Source: CAYTZH01 sp964442285
GTDB lineage: Bacteria; Myxococcota_A; UBA9160; JAFDET01
Length of the DNA stretch: 64,000 nucleotides
Assembly: GCA_964442285.1 (NCBI GenBank)
Contig: CAYTZH010000007.1
Location: 76,102 to 140,101, forward strand
Direction: 5' to 3'
Shown here: piece after piece, positions 49,801 to 58,672 of the stretch
How the letters are laid out: each line of letters starts with the position of its first letter
Position numbering within the stretch: position 1 is the stretch's first letter
The notes under the pieces: model-generated
Database searches by the model: none
Seen by the model: the letters and a program-made list of their open reading frames with translations, nothing else
What the model was told of the DNA's origin: nothing
Translations under genes and position numbers: made by a program

Positions 49801-51555
49801 ATGCAGGAAGGGTCCTCGTCCGACCTCGACGAGCTGCGTCGCGCCCACGAGGAGCTGCGGCGCAGCGAGGAGCGCTTCGCCCTGGCCGTGGCCGGCTCGC
49901 GGGACGCGATCTGGGACTGGGACCTGGAGAGCGGCCGCATCTTCTACGCCACCCGCTGGAAGGAGCTGCTCGGCGTCGAGGACCAGGCGCTTCGCGACGA
50001 TCCGGAGGAGTGGTTCGAGCGCATCCTGCCCCAGCACCTGCAGGCCTTCCGGTCCGCGCTCCGCCAGCACATCGAGGGCCGGGCGGAGACCCTCGAGCTG
50101 GAGATGGAGATGCGGCACGCCGACGGCGGCACCCGCTGGGTGCTGTGTCGGGCCTCCGCGGTCCGCGACGAGCGCGGGCGCGCCAAGCGGATCGCCGGCT
50201 CCCTCGCCGACATCACCGAGCTGAAGCGGGCCCAGTGCGAGCTGCAGCATGCCTCCCTCCACGACCGCCTGACCGACCTGCCCAACCGCGCCCTGTTGAT
50301 GGAGCGGCTCGGCTATGCCCTCGAGCGGGCCCGGCGCGATCCCCAGTTCTGCATCGCCCTGCTGTTCTTCGACTTCGACCGCTTCAAGCTGGTGAACGAC
50401 AGCCTCGGCCATCGCGCCGGCGACGCCCTCCTGGTGTCGATCGCGGCCCGCCTCCGGGAGCAGCTGCGGGAGGTGGACACGGTGGCGCGCCTGGGCGGCG
50501 ACGAGTTCGTTGTCCTGCTCGAAGGCGTCGGCAGCGTGTCGGCCGCCGAGGAGGTGGCCCAGCGGCTGCTCGAGGCCTGTGCCCGTCCCCATCGGATCGG
50601 GGGGCGAGACATCGTGTCGACCGCGAGCATCGGTCTGGTGTCGAGCGAAATGGGCTATGCCGAGCCCGATGCGATGCTGCGGGATGCCGACGCGGCCATG
50701 TACGAGGCCAAGGCGCGGGGCAAGGCGCGCTACCGGGTCTTCGACGGGGAGATGCACGCCGCCGCGGTCGAGCGCCTGGAGCTGGAGGAGGAGCTGCGCA
50801 GCACGTGCGACGGCGACGGGTTTCGGCTCCTCTACCAGCCCATCGTCAGCCTCAACAGCGCGCGGGTGGAAGGCGTCGAGGCGGTCGTGCGCTGGCAGCA
50901 TCCGAGCCGGGGCCCGCTCGCGTCCGAGCACTTCCTGGCCGTCGCCGAGGAGACGGGGCTGGTGATCCCGATCGGGGAGTGGATGCTGCGGCAGGCCGGA
51001 CGCCAGCTCGCGGCCTGGCGGACGGCGCTGCCCGACGCCGACGGCCTCTTCGTCAGCCTGGACGTCTCCCATCGCCAGCTCCACCATCCCGGCTTCGGCG
51101 AGTCGCTCGAGCGGGTCCTCGCCGAGCACTCGATCCCGACCGGCGGGATCCGGCTGGAGGTCGACGAGCGCGCCATGCTGGACGGCCGCCACGACGCCGG
51201 GCCGGCCATCGAGAAGATCCGCGCCCTCGGCGTGCCCATCGCCCTGGACCATTTCGGCTCCGGCGCCTCGGCCCTGCGCAGCCTCCAGCAGTTCCCGATC
51301 GACCTGCTCAAGGTGGACGGCAGCTTCATCGCCGGCATCGAAGGCAATCGCCAGTTCTCCGCCGTCGTGCACTCGGTGGTGACGCTGGCCCGGCACTCGG
51401 GCGTCGGCGTCGTCGCCGACGGGCTCGAGACCCTGGGCCAGCTCGGCCAGGTCCAGGCCATGGGCTGCGACTACGGGCAGGGTCGGCTGTTCGGCGAGCC
51501 CTTCGAGGCGGAGCGGCTGCCGGAGTTCCTGGCCGGCATTCCCGGCCTCGGCTGA
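49801..51555 (+). CDS. PAS-GGDEF-EAL protein with degenerate EAL domain
   Basis: A 584-residue cytosolic protein. A short coiled coil is followed by a PAS domain (about 20-145; DAIWDWDLESGRIFYATRWK). The GGDEF domain (about 150-310) has an intact GGDEF at 232-236 and an RXXD inhibition site, REVD, at 223-226. The EAL domain (about 325-580) is degenerate: EAL reads EAV, the NXSXXQ motif reads SLDVSHRQ, DDFG reads DHFG, and the AEGVE glutamate reads ADGLE. It should therefore synthesise c-di-GMP and at most bind it through the EAL half. The PAS domain has no visible haem or flavin signature. Confidence 0.9.
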   Translation: MQEGSSSDLDELRRAHEELRRSEERFALAVAGSRDAIWDWDLESGRIFYATRWKELLGVEDQALRDDPEEWFERILPQHLQAFRSALRQHIEGRAETLELEMEMRHADGGTRWVLCRASAVRDERGRAKRIAGSLADITELKRAQCELQHASLHDRLTDLPNRALLMERLGYALERARRDPQFCIALLFFDFDRFKLVNDSLGHRAGDALLVSIAARLREQLREVDTVARLGGDEFVVLLEGVGSVSAAEEVAQRLLEACARPHRIGGRDIVSTASIGLVSSEMGYAEPDAMLRDADAAMYEAKARGKARYRVFDGEMHAAAVERLELEEELRSTCDGDGFRLLYQPIVSLNSARVEGVEAVVRWQHPSRGPLASEHFLAVAEETGLVIPIGEWMLRQAGRQLAAWRTALPDADGLFVSLDVSHRQLHHPGFGESLERVLAEHSIPTGGIRLEVDERAMLDGRHDAGPAIEKIRALGVPIALDHFGSGASALRSLQQFPIDLLKVDGSFIAGIEGNRQFSAVVHSVVTLARHSGVGVVADGLETLGQLGQVQAMGCDYGQGRLFGEPFEAERLPEFLAGIPGLG

Positions 51556-51563
51556 GGCCGAGG

Positions 51564-51588
51564 CGCCGGGCGGATTCCGGGCCCGGTG
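51564..51588 (+). terminator. Hairpin after the PAS-GGDEF-EAL gene
   Basis: An 8-bp stem including one G-T pair (51564-51571 with 51581-51588) and a 9-base loop, located 9 bases after the stop and before a convergent small gene. No T tract. Confidence 0.3.
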
Positions 51589-51600
51589 GCGTCCGAAGCC

Positions 51601-51807
51601 CTAGTCGATTCCCGTGAAGGTCACGAACCAGGCGACCGGGTCGATCGGGTCGCCGTTCTCGGTGGACCAGGCGTCGGTGGCGGGCGGAGCGGCCGTACGA
51701 GGGGTCTCGCCGGCGGCGATGGCGGTGCAGCGCGTCTCCACCTCCCGCAGGAAGTCCAGCCACTGCTCGGGGCCGTCGTCGCTCTGGATCTCGAGGGAGT
51801 CGTCCAC
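51601..51807 (-). CDS. Small acidic protein of unknown function
   Basis: A 68-residue product from GTG 51807: VDDSLEIQSDDGPEQWLDFL, then a helical, acidic chain ending DPVAWFVTFTGID. No signal peptide or known motif is seen. The composition (acidic, ordered-looking, with tryptophans) and the position, 71 bp from the start of a divergent transporter gene, support a real gene. Function is unknown. Confidence 0.5.
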   Translation of the reverse strand: MDDSLEIQSDDGPEQWLDFLREVETRCTAIAAGETPRTAAPPATDAWSTENGDPIDPVAWFVTFTGID

Positions 51808-51877
51808 GAGAGCCAGTCTAGCCGCTGCGCGGGGCGTGCTATAGATCCTCGGCGGGCGGTGACGAGGGTCGGGAAGA

Positions 51878-53383
51878 GTGAGTGAGCTGACCCGGTCTGC
51901 CGAGACCCATCCCTCCGCGTCCCCGTCCGCGACGGCCGCCGCTCCGCTCTCCGGTCGCACCGTCCGGCTCTACGGGGTCGGACAGGCCGCCGAGGGCATC
52001 AAGAACCACTCCTTCACCCACTTCCTGCTCTTCTACTACACCTCCGTGCTCGGCATCTCGGGCAGCCTGGCCGGTGCTGCGCTCATGATCGCCCTCGTCT
52101 TCGACGCGATCACGGACCCGCTGGTGGCAGTCTACTCGGATCGCACCCGCTCCCGCTGGGGGCGTCGGCACCCGTATCTGTTCGCCTCGGCGCTCCCGCT
52201 GGGCGCCTTCTTCTGCCTGGCCTTTGCCCCGCCCGCCGGGCTCGGCGAGGGCGGTCTGTTCCTCTGGCTGCTGGTCTGCTCGGTGCTCACCCGTGCCTCC
52301 ATGACGCTCTTCCACGTGCCCCACATGGCGCTCGGCGCGGAGCTCAGCGACGACTTCGACGAGCGGACCCGAGTGGTCGCGGCGCGCTCGTTCTCCGGGG
52401 TCATGGGGGGCACGGTCGCGGTGCTCACCTACTTCGGCCTCGTCGCGCTGCTGGCCCGCGCGGAGTACGCGGATCCGCGTCTCAATCCGACGCCCTACGC
52501 GACCTACGGCTTCGCGCTGGGCCTCGTGATCGTGGGGGCGGTGCTGGCGACGGCCTGGGGCACCGCGGACCGGATTCCGCATCTGCTGCCGCCGACCGAG
52601 AGCCTCGGGGGGCGCGGCGTGCTGGCGATCCTGGTGAGCGACATGGTCGCGTCGCTCCGACTCCCGGCTTTCCGGGCCCTATTCCTGGGCTTCACCCTCT
52701 GCTTCCTGGCCTTCGGCGTGACCAACGCCCTCTCCAATCACAACGCGCTCTACTTCTGGCACGTCAGCGTCGAGCAGCAGCTCTTCCTCGGCGTGTTCAA
52801 CCTGACCGGGCTGGTGCTCGGGATGGGCTTCTGGCGGGGCTACGCCGAGCGCTTCGACAAGCGCCCCACGTTCATCACGGGCCTCACCTGGTTCACGATC
52901 TTCGTCGCCTTCCCGCCCCTGCTCAAGGTCGCGGGTCTGTTCCCTCCGGAGGCGTCGTTCTTCTACCTCCCCACGCTCGGGGCCACCAACTTCCTGTGGT
53001 CGTTCGGGATCGCGTCGTCGATGGTCGTGGTGGGCTCGATGATGGCCGACATCACCGACGCCGACGAGCTGGCCAGCGGGGTGCGTCGCGAGGGGATCTT
53101 CTTCGGCTCCCTCTCGTTCTCCGGCAAGGCCGCCACCGGTCTCGGCACCGTGATCGCCGGCGTCGTCTACGACGCCGTGGGGCTGCGTCAGGGCCTCGAC
53201 CCCGCCGCGGCGCCGGCGTCCGCCTCGGACCAGCTCGGCCTGCTCACCGGCGGCATCCTGCTCGTGCTGGTGGGCCTCTCCTTCGCGGTGTTCCGTCGCT
53301 ACGACATCACCCGCGCGCGCCACACCGAGATTCGCGCCGCCCTCGACGCCCGCGGGCTCAGTTCAGGCGGCGGATCTGGTTGA
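51878..53383 (+). CDS. GPH family (MFS) sugar:cation symporter
   Basis: A 501-residue inner-membrane transporter with twelve hydrophobic segments. The MFS_2/GPH signature is in the first cytoplasmic loop: VYSDRTRSRWGRRHPYLF. The second half repeats a weaker form at RGYAERFDKRPTF. GPH symporters import glycosides, pentosides or uronides with H+ or Na+; close relatives in high-GC bacteria are often uncharacterised. The first 25 residues are a Ser/Ala/Pro leader. Its 3' end overlaps the convergent gene by 26 bp. Confidence 0.9.
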   Translation: MSELTRSAETHPSASPSATAAAPLSGRTVRLYGVGQAAEGIKNHSFTHFLLFYYTSVLGISGSLAGAALMIALVFDAITDPLVAVYSDRTRSRWGRRHPYLFASALPLGAFFCLAFAPPAGLGEGGLFLWLLVCSVLTRASMTLFHVPHMALGAELSDDFDERTRVVAARSFSGVMGGTVAVLTYFGLVALLARAEYADPRLNPTPYATYGFALGLVIVGAVLATAWGTADRIPHLLPPTESLGGRGVLAILVSDMVASLRLPAFRALFLGFTLCFLAFGVTNALSNHNALYFWHVSVEQQLFLGVFNLTGLVLGMGFWRGYAERFDKRPTFITGLTWFTIFVAFPPLLKVAGLFPPEASFFYLPTLGATNFLWSFGIASSMVVVGSMMADITDADELASGVRREGIFFGSLSFSGKAATGLGTVIAGVVYDAVGLRQGLDPAAAPASASDQLGLLTGGILLVLVGLSFAVFRRYDITRARHTEIRAALDARGLSSGGGSG

Positions 53384-54446
53384 GCACGAGCTGGAGCTGC
53401 TTCAAGCGGGCCCGGCCCCGCGTGCCCTCCGCCTCCAGCCGGTAGGCCACGAGCCTCGCCGCCAACCGGACGGCCTTGCGCACGGTCCGGTCGTCCCCGA
53501 AGAGCAGCATCCGGGGGCGTCTCGGATGTTCTTCTCGGGGCGTCGAGCCAGCCAGCGTCCGATCGATCTCCTGGGTCACCCTCTGCAGGTTGATCCCCGC
53601 CACGGTCGCCCGGGCGATGGTCGTGACGGAGCGCAGCTTGCCGATGCCGATGCGGACCTGGTGCAGATGGTGGGCCATGTCCTGGGCGTGGTCGCGCAGC
53701 ACGCGGTCCCGGTACGCATCGACAGCCTCGTTCATCTCGGTCGCCCGGTACATCAGCACCGAGAGGCGACGGTTGTACTTGCGGGCCTCCAGGGCGAGGT
53801 TGCGGGCGGCGAAGCACAGCGCGGACGCCTCCGCGATCCGGGCACTGCGCTCGAAGCCCTGCAGGATGCCGCCCAGGCGTCCCATGATGACGGCGCCCTG
53901 GCTGTACCAGACGATGAGCGCGCCGGCCGCGCCGCCGGCGGTGCCGAAGAGGCTCGCCGTGGCGCTCAGGATGCCGACGCTGCTGTCCACGATGCCGCGC
54001 TCGTCGCGGGCTCCGATGGCCTCGATGAGGTTGATCGAGCTGGTCACGATCCCGATCACAGCGACCGGGCGACCGAGGTACTTCTGCACGGCGCTCTTGG
54101 CCGCCGTGAGGCTCTCGACCGCCTGCAGGCTGCCGCCGGTCTTCTTCAGGAGTGCGATCCCGAGATCGAGCTTGGTCTCGAGCGCCGTCACGACCACCTT
54201 CAGCGCGGCCTCGGCGAGCGACGTGCCCGCGGCGACCTTCTTCAGTGTGGGGTCCGTCTGCTTGAGCTGGTGGAAGGTCTCCGCGGCGTCGCTGGCCGAA
54301 TAGACGGTGATCCACGTGTCGAGCTCGCGCTTGATGGCGTCGAGCCGGGCGCCCCCGATGGGGATCTTCTCTTCGGTAGACTCGAGGACCTTCTTGGCGT
54401 CCTCGAGTGCCTTCTTGATCTCGCTGGGTCTGGGCGTTGCGGCCAT
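53358..54446 (-). CDS. Helical protein of unknown function with central hydrophobic hairpin
   Basis: A 362-residue protein, almost entirely alpha-helical by composition. Residues 1-115 are charged amphipathic helices. Residues about 123-190 contain two hydrophobic Gly/Ala-rich stretches (VAVIGIVTSSINLI and VGILSATASLFGTAGGAAGALIVWY). Residues 200-362 are basic helices ending RGRARLKQLQLVLNQIRRLN. No signal peptide. I do not recognise the family. The layout (soluble helices around a hydrophobic hairpin) resembles helical membrane-inserting proteins, but nothing in the context proves this. Confidence 0.75.
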   Translation of the reverse strand: MAATPRPSEIKKALEDAKKVLESTEEKIPIGGARLDAIKRELDTWITVYSASDAAETFHQLKQTDPTLKKVAAGTSLAEAALKVVVTALETKLDLGIALLKKTGGSLQAVESLTAAKSAVQKYLGRPVAVIGIVTSSINLIEAIGARDERGIVDSSVGILSATASLFGTAGGAAGALIVWYSQGAVIMGRLGGILQGFERSARIAEASALCFAARNLALEARKYNRRLSVLMYRATEMNEAVDAYRDRVLRDHAQDMAHHLHQVRIGIGKLRSVTTIARATVAGINLQRVTQEIDRTLAGSTPREEHPRRPRMLLFGDDRTVRKAVRLAARLVAYRLEAEGTRGRARLKQLQLVLNQIRRLN

Positions 54447-54577
54447 CGGGCTCCTCGATCGATGCGGCGCGAGTCTAGGCGGGTCTCGAAGCGCGCCCGA
54501 TGAAGGAGTTCACAGGGTGGGTGTGGCCCACCTCTCATCGCGTTAGAATCCGCCCGGACGGACCAACAAGAGGGGGA

Positions 54578-56113
54578 ATGCCGGTGACGAGGCGCACCCG
54601 CACGGATCGCTACGCCATCGACCAGGTCCTTCGGGCCGCCCGCGGGCCGCTCGCCCTGGCCTCCGGGGCCTTCCTGCTCCTGGCCCTTGCCCTGCCAACC
54701 GGCGCCCAGGCCCAGACGATGATGAGCCCGGGTCTCCCGTCGGGGTCGTCGTCGTCCGGCGACGACACCGTCCTGGACGCGATCGACGGACAGACCGACC
54801 TGCAGCGGCGGGTGGGCGAGAGCGTCAACGTCACCTGCAACCAGCTGGCGGAGATCTCCTCCGACTTCACCTCGGACACCGACACCCGCAAGGCGGCCCG
54901 CAGCGACATCGAGGACCTCTTCGACCGCTGCTCGGAGCTGGTGGCCACCGGGGCGGATCTGAGTGGGGTTTCTGCCACAGGTGGCATGGGCATGGGCATG
55001 GGGGGAGGCGCCGAGATCCTGGACCTCGATGCCGCCGGGCTCAACGAGGCCCTGCAGGAGCTCGCCCCCGACGAGATCCCCTCCGCCAGCAAGGCCGCCC
55101 TCGAGACCGCGGCTCGCCAGATCCAGAACCTCACCGCCCGGACGGCCGCCCTGCGGGCGGGGGCCGGCGGCTTCGCCGTGAGCGGCCTCTCCACGCTCCT
55201 CGCCCGCCGGGGGGACGTCGATCCCTCTCTCCTGGCGGCCCTGGACGAGCCGGCCGCGGCGGGCAGCGCCGAGGGCCCGTTCGGCGCGTTCCTCAACGTC
55301 ACCGGTGGCTTCGGTCATCGGGAGGGCGGCTCCGAGCTGGCGGAGTACGAGTTCAGCACCGTGGGCACCACCCTGGGCGTCGACTACCGCTTCACCGACC
55401 AGCTCGTGGCGGGCGTGGCCTTCGGATACTCGTTCACCGACAACGAGATCGACCGCGACGCCGGCGACGTGAACGTCAACGCCTTCGGCGGCTCGATCTT
55501 CGGCACGTACTACGGCGAGGACTGGTACGTCGACGTGCTCGGGAGCTACTCGCGCAACGACTACGACACCCACCGCAAGATCCGCTTCACCTCGGCCGTC
55601 CGCGAGGCCGTGGGCGACACCGAGGGCGACGAGTTCACGGCGGCATTCGGCGGCGGCTACACCTTCCGCTTCGGCGGCCTCTCGCTCGAGCCGCGGGCCC
55701 GCTTCGAGTACATCAGCCTGAACATCGACGGCTTCACCGAGACCGGCGCCCAGGGGCTGGACCTCGAGTTCGACGACGACTCCTTCACGTCGCTGACCAC
55801 GCTGCTCGGGCTCAACGCCGCCTACGCCATCTCGACGGACTTCGCCGTCCTCCAGCCCCAGATCCGGGCCGGCTGGAAGTACGAGTTCATGAACAACTCC
55901 GAGATGGTCACCGCGCGCTTCGCGGCCGACCCGTTCCGGAACACCTTCTTCGTGAACACCGAGAGCCCCGACCGGAACTTCATGGAGGTGGGCTTCGCGC
56001 TGACCGCCGCCTTCCCGGGCGGGTTCTCGGCGTTCTTCGACTTCGACGCCACGACGCTCAACCGCAACTTCGACCGCTACACGTTCACGGTGGGGGGGCG
56101 CTACCAGTTCTGA
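54578..56113 (+). CDS. Outer-membrane autotransporter beta-barrel domain protein
   Basis: A 511-residue protein. An extended signal peptide (hydrophobic core LALASGAFLLLALALPTGAQAQ) is followed by a helical linker (about 60-220). The last 270 residues are an autotransporter beta domain with alternating aromatic strands (GAFLNVTGGFGHREGG, VDYRFTDQLVAGVAFGYSFTDN, GSIFGTYYGEDWYVDVLGSYSRNDYD) and the terminal Phe in FTVGGRYQF needed for barrel assembly. There is no large passenger, so it may be a barrel-only protein that displays the helical linker. AGAGGGGG precedes the ATG. It overlaps the convergent gene by 29 bp. Confidence 0.9.
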   Translation: MPVTRRTRTDRYAIDQVLRAARGPLALASGAFLLLALALPTGAQAQTMMSPGLPSGSSSSGDDTVLDAIDGQTDLQRRVGESVNVTCNQLAEISSDFTSDTDTRKAARSDIEDLFDRCSELVATGADLSGVSATGGMGMGMGGGAEILDLDAAGLNEALQELAPDEIPSASKAALETAARQIQNLTARTAALRAGAGGFAVSGLSTLLARRGDVDPSLLAALDEPAAAGSAEGPFGAFLNVTGGFGHREGGSELAEYEFSTVGTTLGVDYRFTDQLVAGVAFGYSFTDNEIDRDAGDVNVNAFGGSIFGTYYGEDWYVDVLGSYSRNDYDTHRKIRFTSAVREAVGDTEGDEFTAAFGGGYTFRFGGLSLEPRARFEYISLNIDGFTETGAQGLDLEFDDDSFTSLTTLLGLNAAYAISTDFAVLQPQIRAGWKYEFMNNSEMVTARFAADPFRNTFFVNTESPDRNFMEVGFALTAAFPGGFSAFFDFDATTLNRNFDRYTFTVGGRYQF

Positions 56114-56927
56114 GCGCGCGCCCGAGCTCGCCCAGGACCTCGGGCCAGACGGAGGCCCAGCAGCAGCGATGGTCGAACCCCGGATGGACGCGGCTGCGTG
56201 CCCCCGGCTGGCGTTCGAGCGCCGCGCGGCTCAGCGCGGGCGGCACGTTGCGGTCCCGCCCGCCCAGGAGGTGGAGCTGGAAGACCCGCTCCGGCAGCGG
56301 ATCCTCCCGGGCCGGGCTGAGGGAGCCCTCCAGCGGGACGTAGCCGTGATGCGCTGCCCAGGCGTCCGGGTCCAGGTTGCCGGCCACGGTCACCACGGCG
56401 ACCACCGCGGGCAGGCGCGCGGCAAGCAGCATGGCCAGGGTCCCGCCGCCGCTGTAGCCGATGAGGACCACCTGCGCTGCGTCCCGCTCCCGCGCCAGCT
56501 GATCGATGGCCGCGGCCAGGCTCTGCACCACCGTCTCGCCGTAGCGGGCCAGGGTCCAGAGTCGGGGCGAGCAGGGCGGGGCGCCGTGGGTGCAGGGCCG
56601 GCCGACGAGGACGCGATCGGCCCCGTCCTGCGCCAGGAGCCGGAACGCCACGGCGTCGGTGGGGGTCGGGTCGGCCCTCCCGGTGCGTCCCGCCTGCCTC
56701 GGGGAGGCGTCGCCCTCGAGGTAGACGTGGATCCGACGGGGCGGTGGGCCCTGCTGTGAGCTGCGCCACGGCGGCGCGTACGTGGTGATGGGATACTCGC
56801 CCGTCTGGAGGACCCTGCGTTGAAGACCGAGTCTTCGAGCCTGCTCCGCCGCCCGCTCCGCCGGGGTGGCGCAACCCGCAACCAGGAACGCGGCCAGGAG
56901 GCCGAGGCACGCAGGGGCCCGGCTCAC
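56085..56927 (-). CDS. Alpha/beta hydrolase lipoprotein
   Basis: A 280-residue protein. GTG 56927 gives a lipoprotein signal (LGLLAAFLVAGC). The fold is alpha/beta hydrolase: a strand RRIHVYLEGDA, the nucleophile elbow LIGYSGGGTLAMLLA, an acid-bearing LHLLGGRDRNVPP and a final His in PGFDHRCCW. Such lipoproteins may be esterases or chaperone-like; the substrate is unknown. It faces the caspase-like gene head-to-head, and the possible start of that gene overlaps this one. Confidence 0.82.
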   Translation of the reverse strand: MSRAPACLGLLAAFLVAGCATPAERAAEQARRLGLQRRVLQTGEYPITTYAPPWRSSQQGPPPRRIHVYLEGDASPRQAGRTGRADPTPTDAVAFRLLAQDGADRVLVGRPCTHGAPPCSPRLWTLARYGETVVQSLAAAIDQLARERDAAQVVLIGYSGGGTLAMLLAARLPAVVAVVTVAGNLDPDAWAAHHGYVPLEGSLSPAREDPLPERVFQLHLLGGRDRNVPPALSRAALERQPGARSRVHPGFDHRCCWASVWPEVLGELGRALRTGSAPPP

Positions 56928-58661
56928 GGGCGTGCCCCGCGCCGGATCGCGCTCGTGGTCCTGCTGCTGCTGGCCGCCTGCGCCGGCAAGTCGACGAGCC
57001 CGGCGCTTCCGGACCCCTCCATCCTGTCCGCCGACGATGCCGACGACCTGCTGGTCGTCGACTGCCTGCTTCCGGGACGGGTCCGCAAGCTGGGCAGCAA
57101 GTTCACCTACCTCGAGCCGCCGCGGCCCACGCGCACCACGGCGCTCCTGTGCGAGATCCGCGGCGGAGAGTACGTCGCCTACGATCGCGCCAACTACCAG
57201 ACGGCGCTCGCGGTCTGGCTCACGGTCGCCGAAGGCGGAGACCCCCAGGCCCAGAACTACGTGGGCGAGATCCACGAGCGCGGCCTGGGCCGTTCCCCCG
57301 ACTACATCGCCGCGGCCGATTGGTACCGCAAGGCCGCCGACCAGGGCTACCGCGCCGCCCAGGTGAACCTCGGATCGCTCTACGAGCGCGGCCTCGGCGT
57401 GGACCGGGACCTGGCCGAGGCGATGGCCTGGTACCGGCGCGCCGCCGGCGGGGCCGCCGTCGAGTTCGTGCCCACCCGGGGCGACGCGCCCGCCGCCCAG
57501 GACGAGACCGTGGTCCTGCCGCCTCCGCGGATCGAGATGCTCGACCCCCCCATCGTGTCCACCCGTGGCATCGACCTGTCGTCGAAGGGCCTGCGGGGGC
57601 CGCGCATCGGGACCGGGCCGGGCCGGGACCGCCGGGTCGTCGAGGGACGCGTCGACGCCGCGGCGGGCCTGCGGCGCGTGGTGGTGAACGGCCGGCCGGT
57701 CCGCCTGGAGGGCGAGACCTTCCGGACCGAGATCCCGGTGGCGCGCCAGGGCAGCCAGGTGAGCGTGCGGGCCGTCGACCGGCAGGGTCGGGAGGGCGAG
57801 CTGCACTTCGTGCTGGTCCCGGAGTCGCCGGTCCTCCTGGATCCGCGGGAGGCCGCGGCCCCGGAGGATCCGGCCTCCGCCGCCCTGCCCGACATCTCCC
57901 TCGCCGTGGACTTCGGCAAGTACCACGCCCTGGTGATCGGCAACGAGCGCTATCCGCACTTCCCGCGCCTGGCGACTCCGGTGTACGACGCCGAGGCGGT
58001 CGCCCAGGTGCTCCGCACCCGCTACGGCTTCCAGGTCCGCACGCTGGTCAACGCCACGCGCTTCGAGATCCTGGCGGCCATGAACGAGCTCGCGGCGACC
58101 CTCGAGGAGGACGACAACCTCCTGGTGTACTACGCGGGACACGGCACCCTCGACGAGGGCGCCGACGAGGGCTACTGGCTGCCGGTCGACGCCCGTCCCG
58201 ACGACCGCTCCAACTGGCTCTCCACCCGCGCCATCACGGACCACCTGAACCGCATGCGCGCGCGCCACGTGCTTGCGATCGTCGACTCGTGCTACTCGGG
58301 CGTGCTGAGCCGGGCCGGCGTGACACGGCTGCGCAGCGTAGCCGGGCCCGCCGAGCAGCTCGCGTGGTGGGAGTCGCAGCGGGGCGCGCGGGTGCGCCTG
58401 GCGCTCACGTCCGGCGGCGAGGAGCCCGTTCTCGACGAAGGCGGCGCGGGTCACTCGGTGTTCGCACGGGTCCTCCTCGAGGTGCTGCGCAGCAACGGTG
58501 GGGTGCTCGACGCCACGAGCCTCTACCTGTCGCTGCGGAGCCGGGTGGACCTCAACGCGCGGGAGGCCGGGCTGGCCCGACAGCGGCCCCAGCTCGCGCC
58601 GATCCCCTTCGCGACCCACGAGGGCGGCGACTTCCTGCTCGTACCCCAGCGCGCCAGCTAG
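56820..58661 (+). CDS. Sel1-repeat and caspase-like (peptidase C14) protein, probable lipoprotein
   Basis: The frame opens at TTG 56820 (613 residues). The probable lipoprotein signal (RRIALVVLLLLAAC) begins only at residue 42, so the true start may be a non-standard codon near 56940. Two Sel1 repeats follow (about 140-215; AADWYRKAADQGYRAAQVNLG, ERGLGVDRDLAEAMAWYRRAA), then an Ig-like linker (about 275-350). The caspase domain is at about 375-600, with catalytic His441 in YYAGHG and Cys491 in IVDSCYSG. Both dyad residues are present, so it should be an active arginine/lysine-type protease. Sel1 repeats mediate protein contacts. Envelope location is an inference. Confidence 0.85.
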   Translation: MKTESSSLLRRPLRRGGATRNQERGQEAEARRGPAHGRAPRRIALVVLLLLAACAGKSTSPALPDPSILSADDADDLLVVDCLLPGRVRKLGSKFTYLEPPRPTRTTALLCEIRGGEYVAYDRANYQTALAVWLTVAEGGDPQAQNYVGEIHERGLGRSPDYIAAADWYRKAADQGYRAAQVNLGSLYERGLGVDRDLAEAMAWYRRAAGGAAVEFVPTRGDAPAAQDETVVLPPPRIEMLDPPIVSTRGIDLSSKGLRGPRIGTGPGRDRRVVEGRVDAAAGLRRVVVNGRPVRLEGETFRTEIPVARQGSQVSVRAVDRQGREGELHFVLVPESPVLLDPREAAAPEDPASAALPDISLAVDFGKYHALVIGNERYPHFPRLATPVYDAEAVAQVLRTRYGFQVRTLVNATRFEILAAMNELAATLEEDDNLLVYYAGHGTLDEGADEGYWLPVDARPDDRSNWLSTRAITDHLNRMRARHVLAIVDSCYSGVLSRAGVTRLRSVAGPAEQLAWWESQRGARVRLALTSGGEEPVLDEGGAGHSVFARVLLEVLRSNGGVLDATSLYLSLRSRVDLNAREAGLARQRPQLAPIPFATHEGGDFLLVPQRAS

Positions 58662-58672
58662 GGTCGCGTCCC

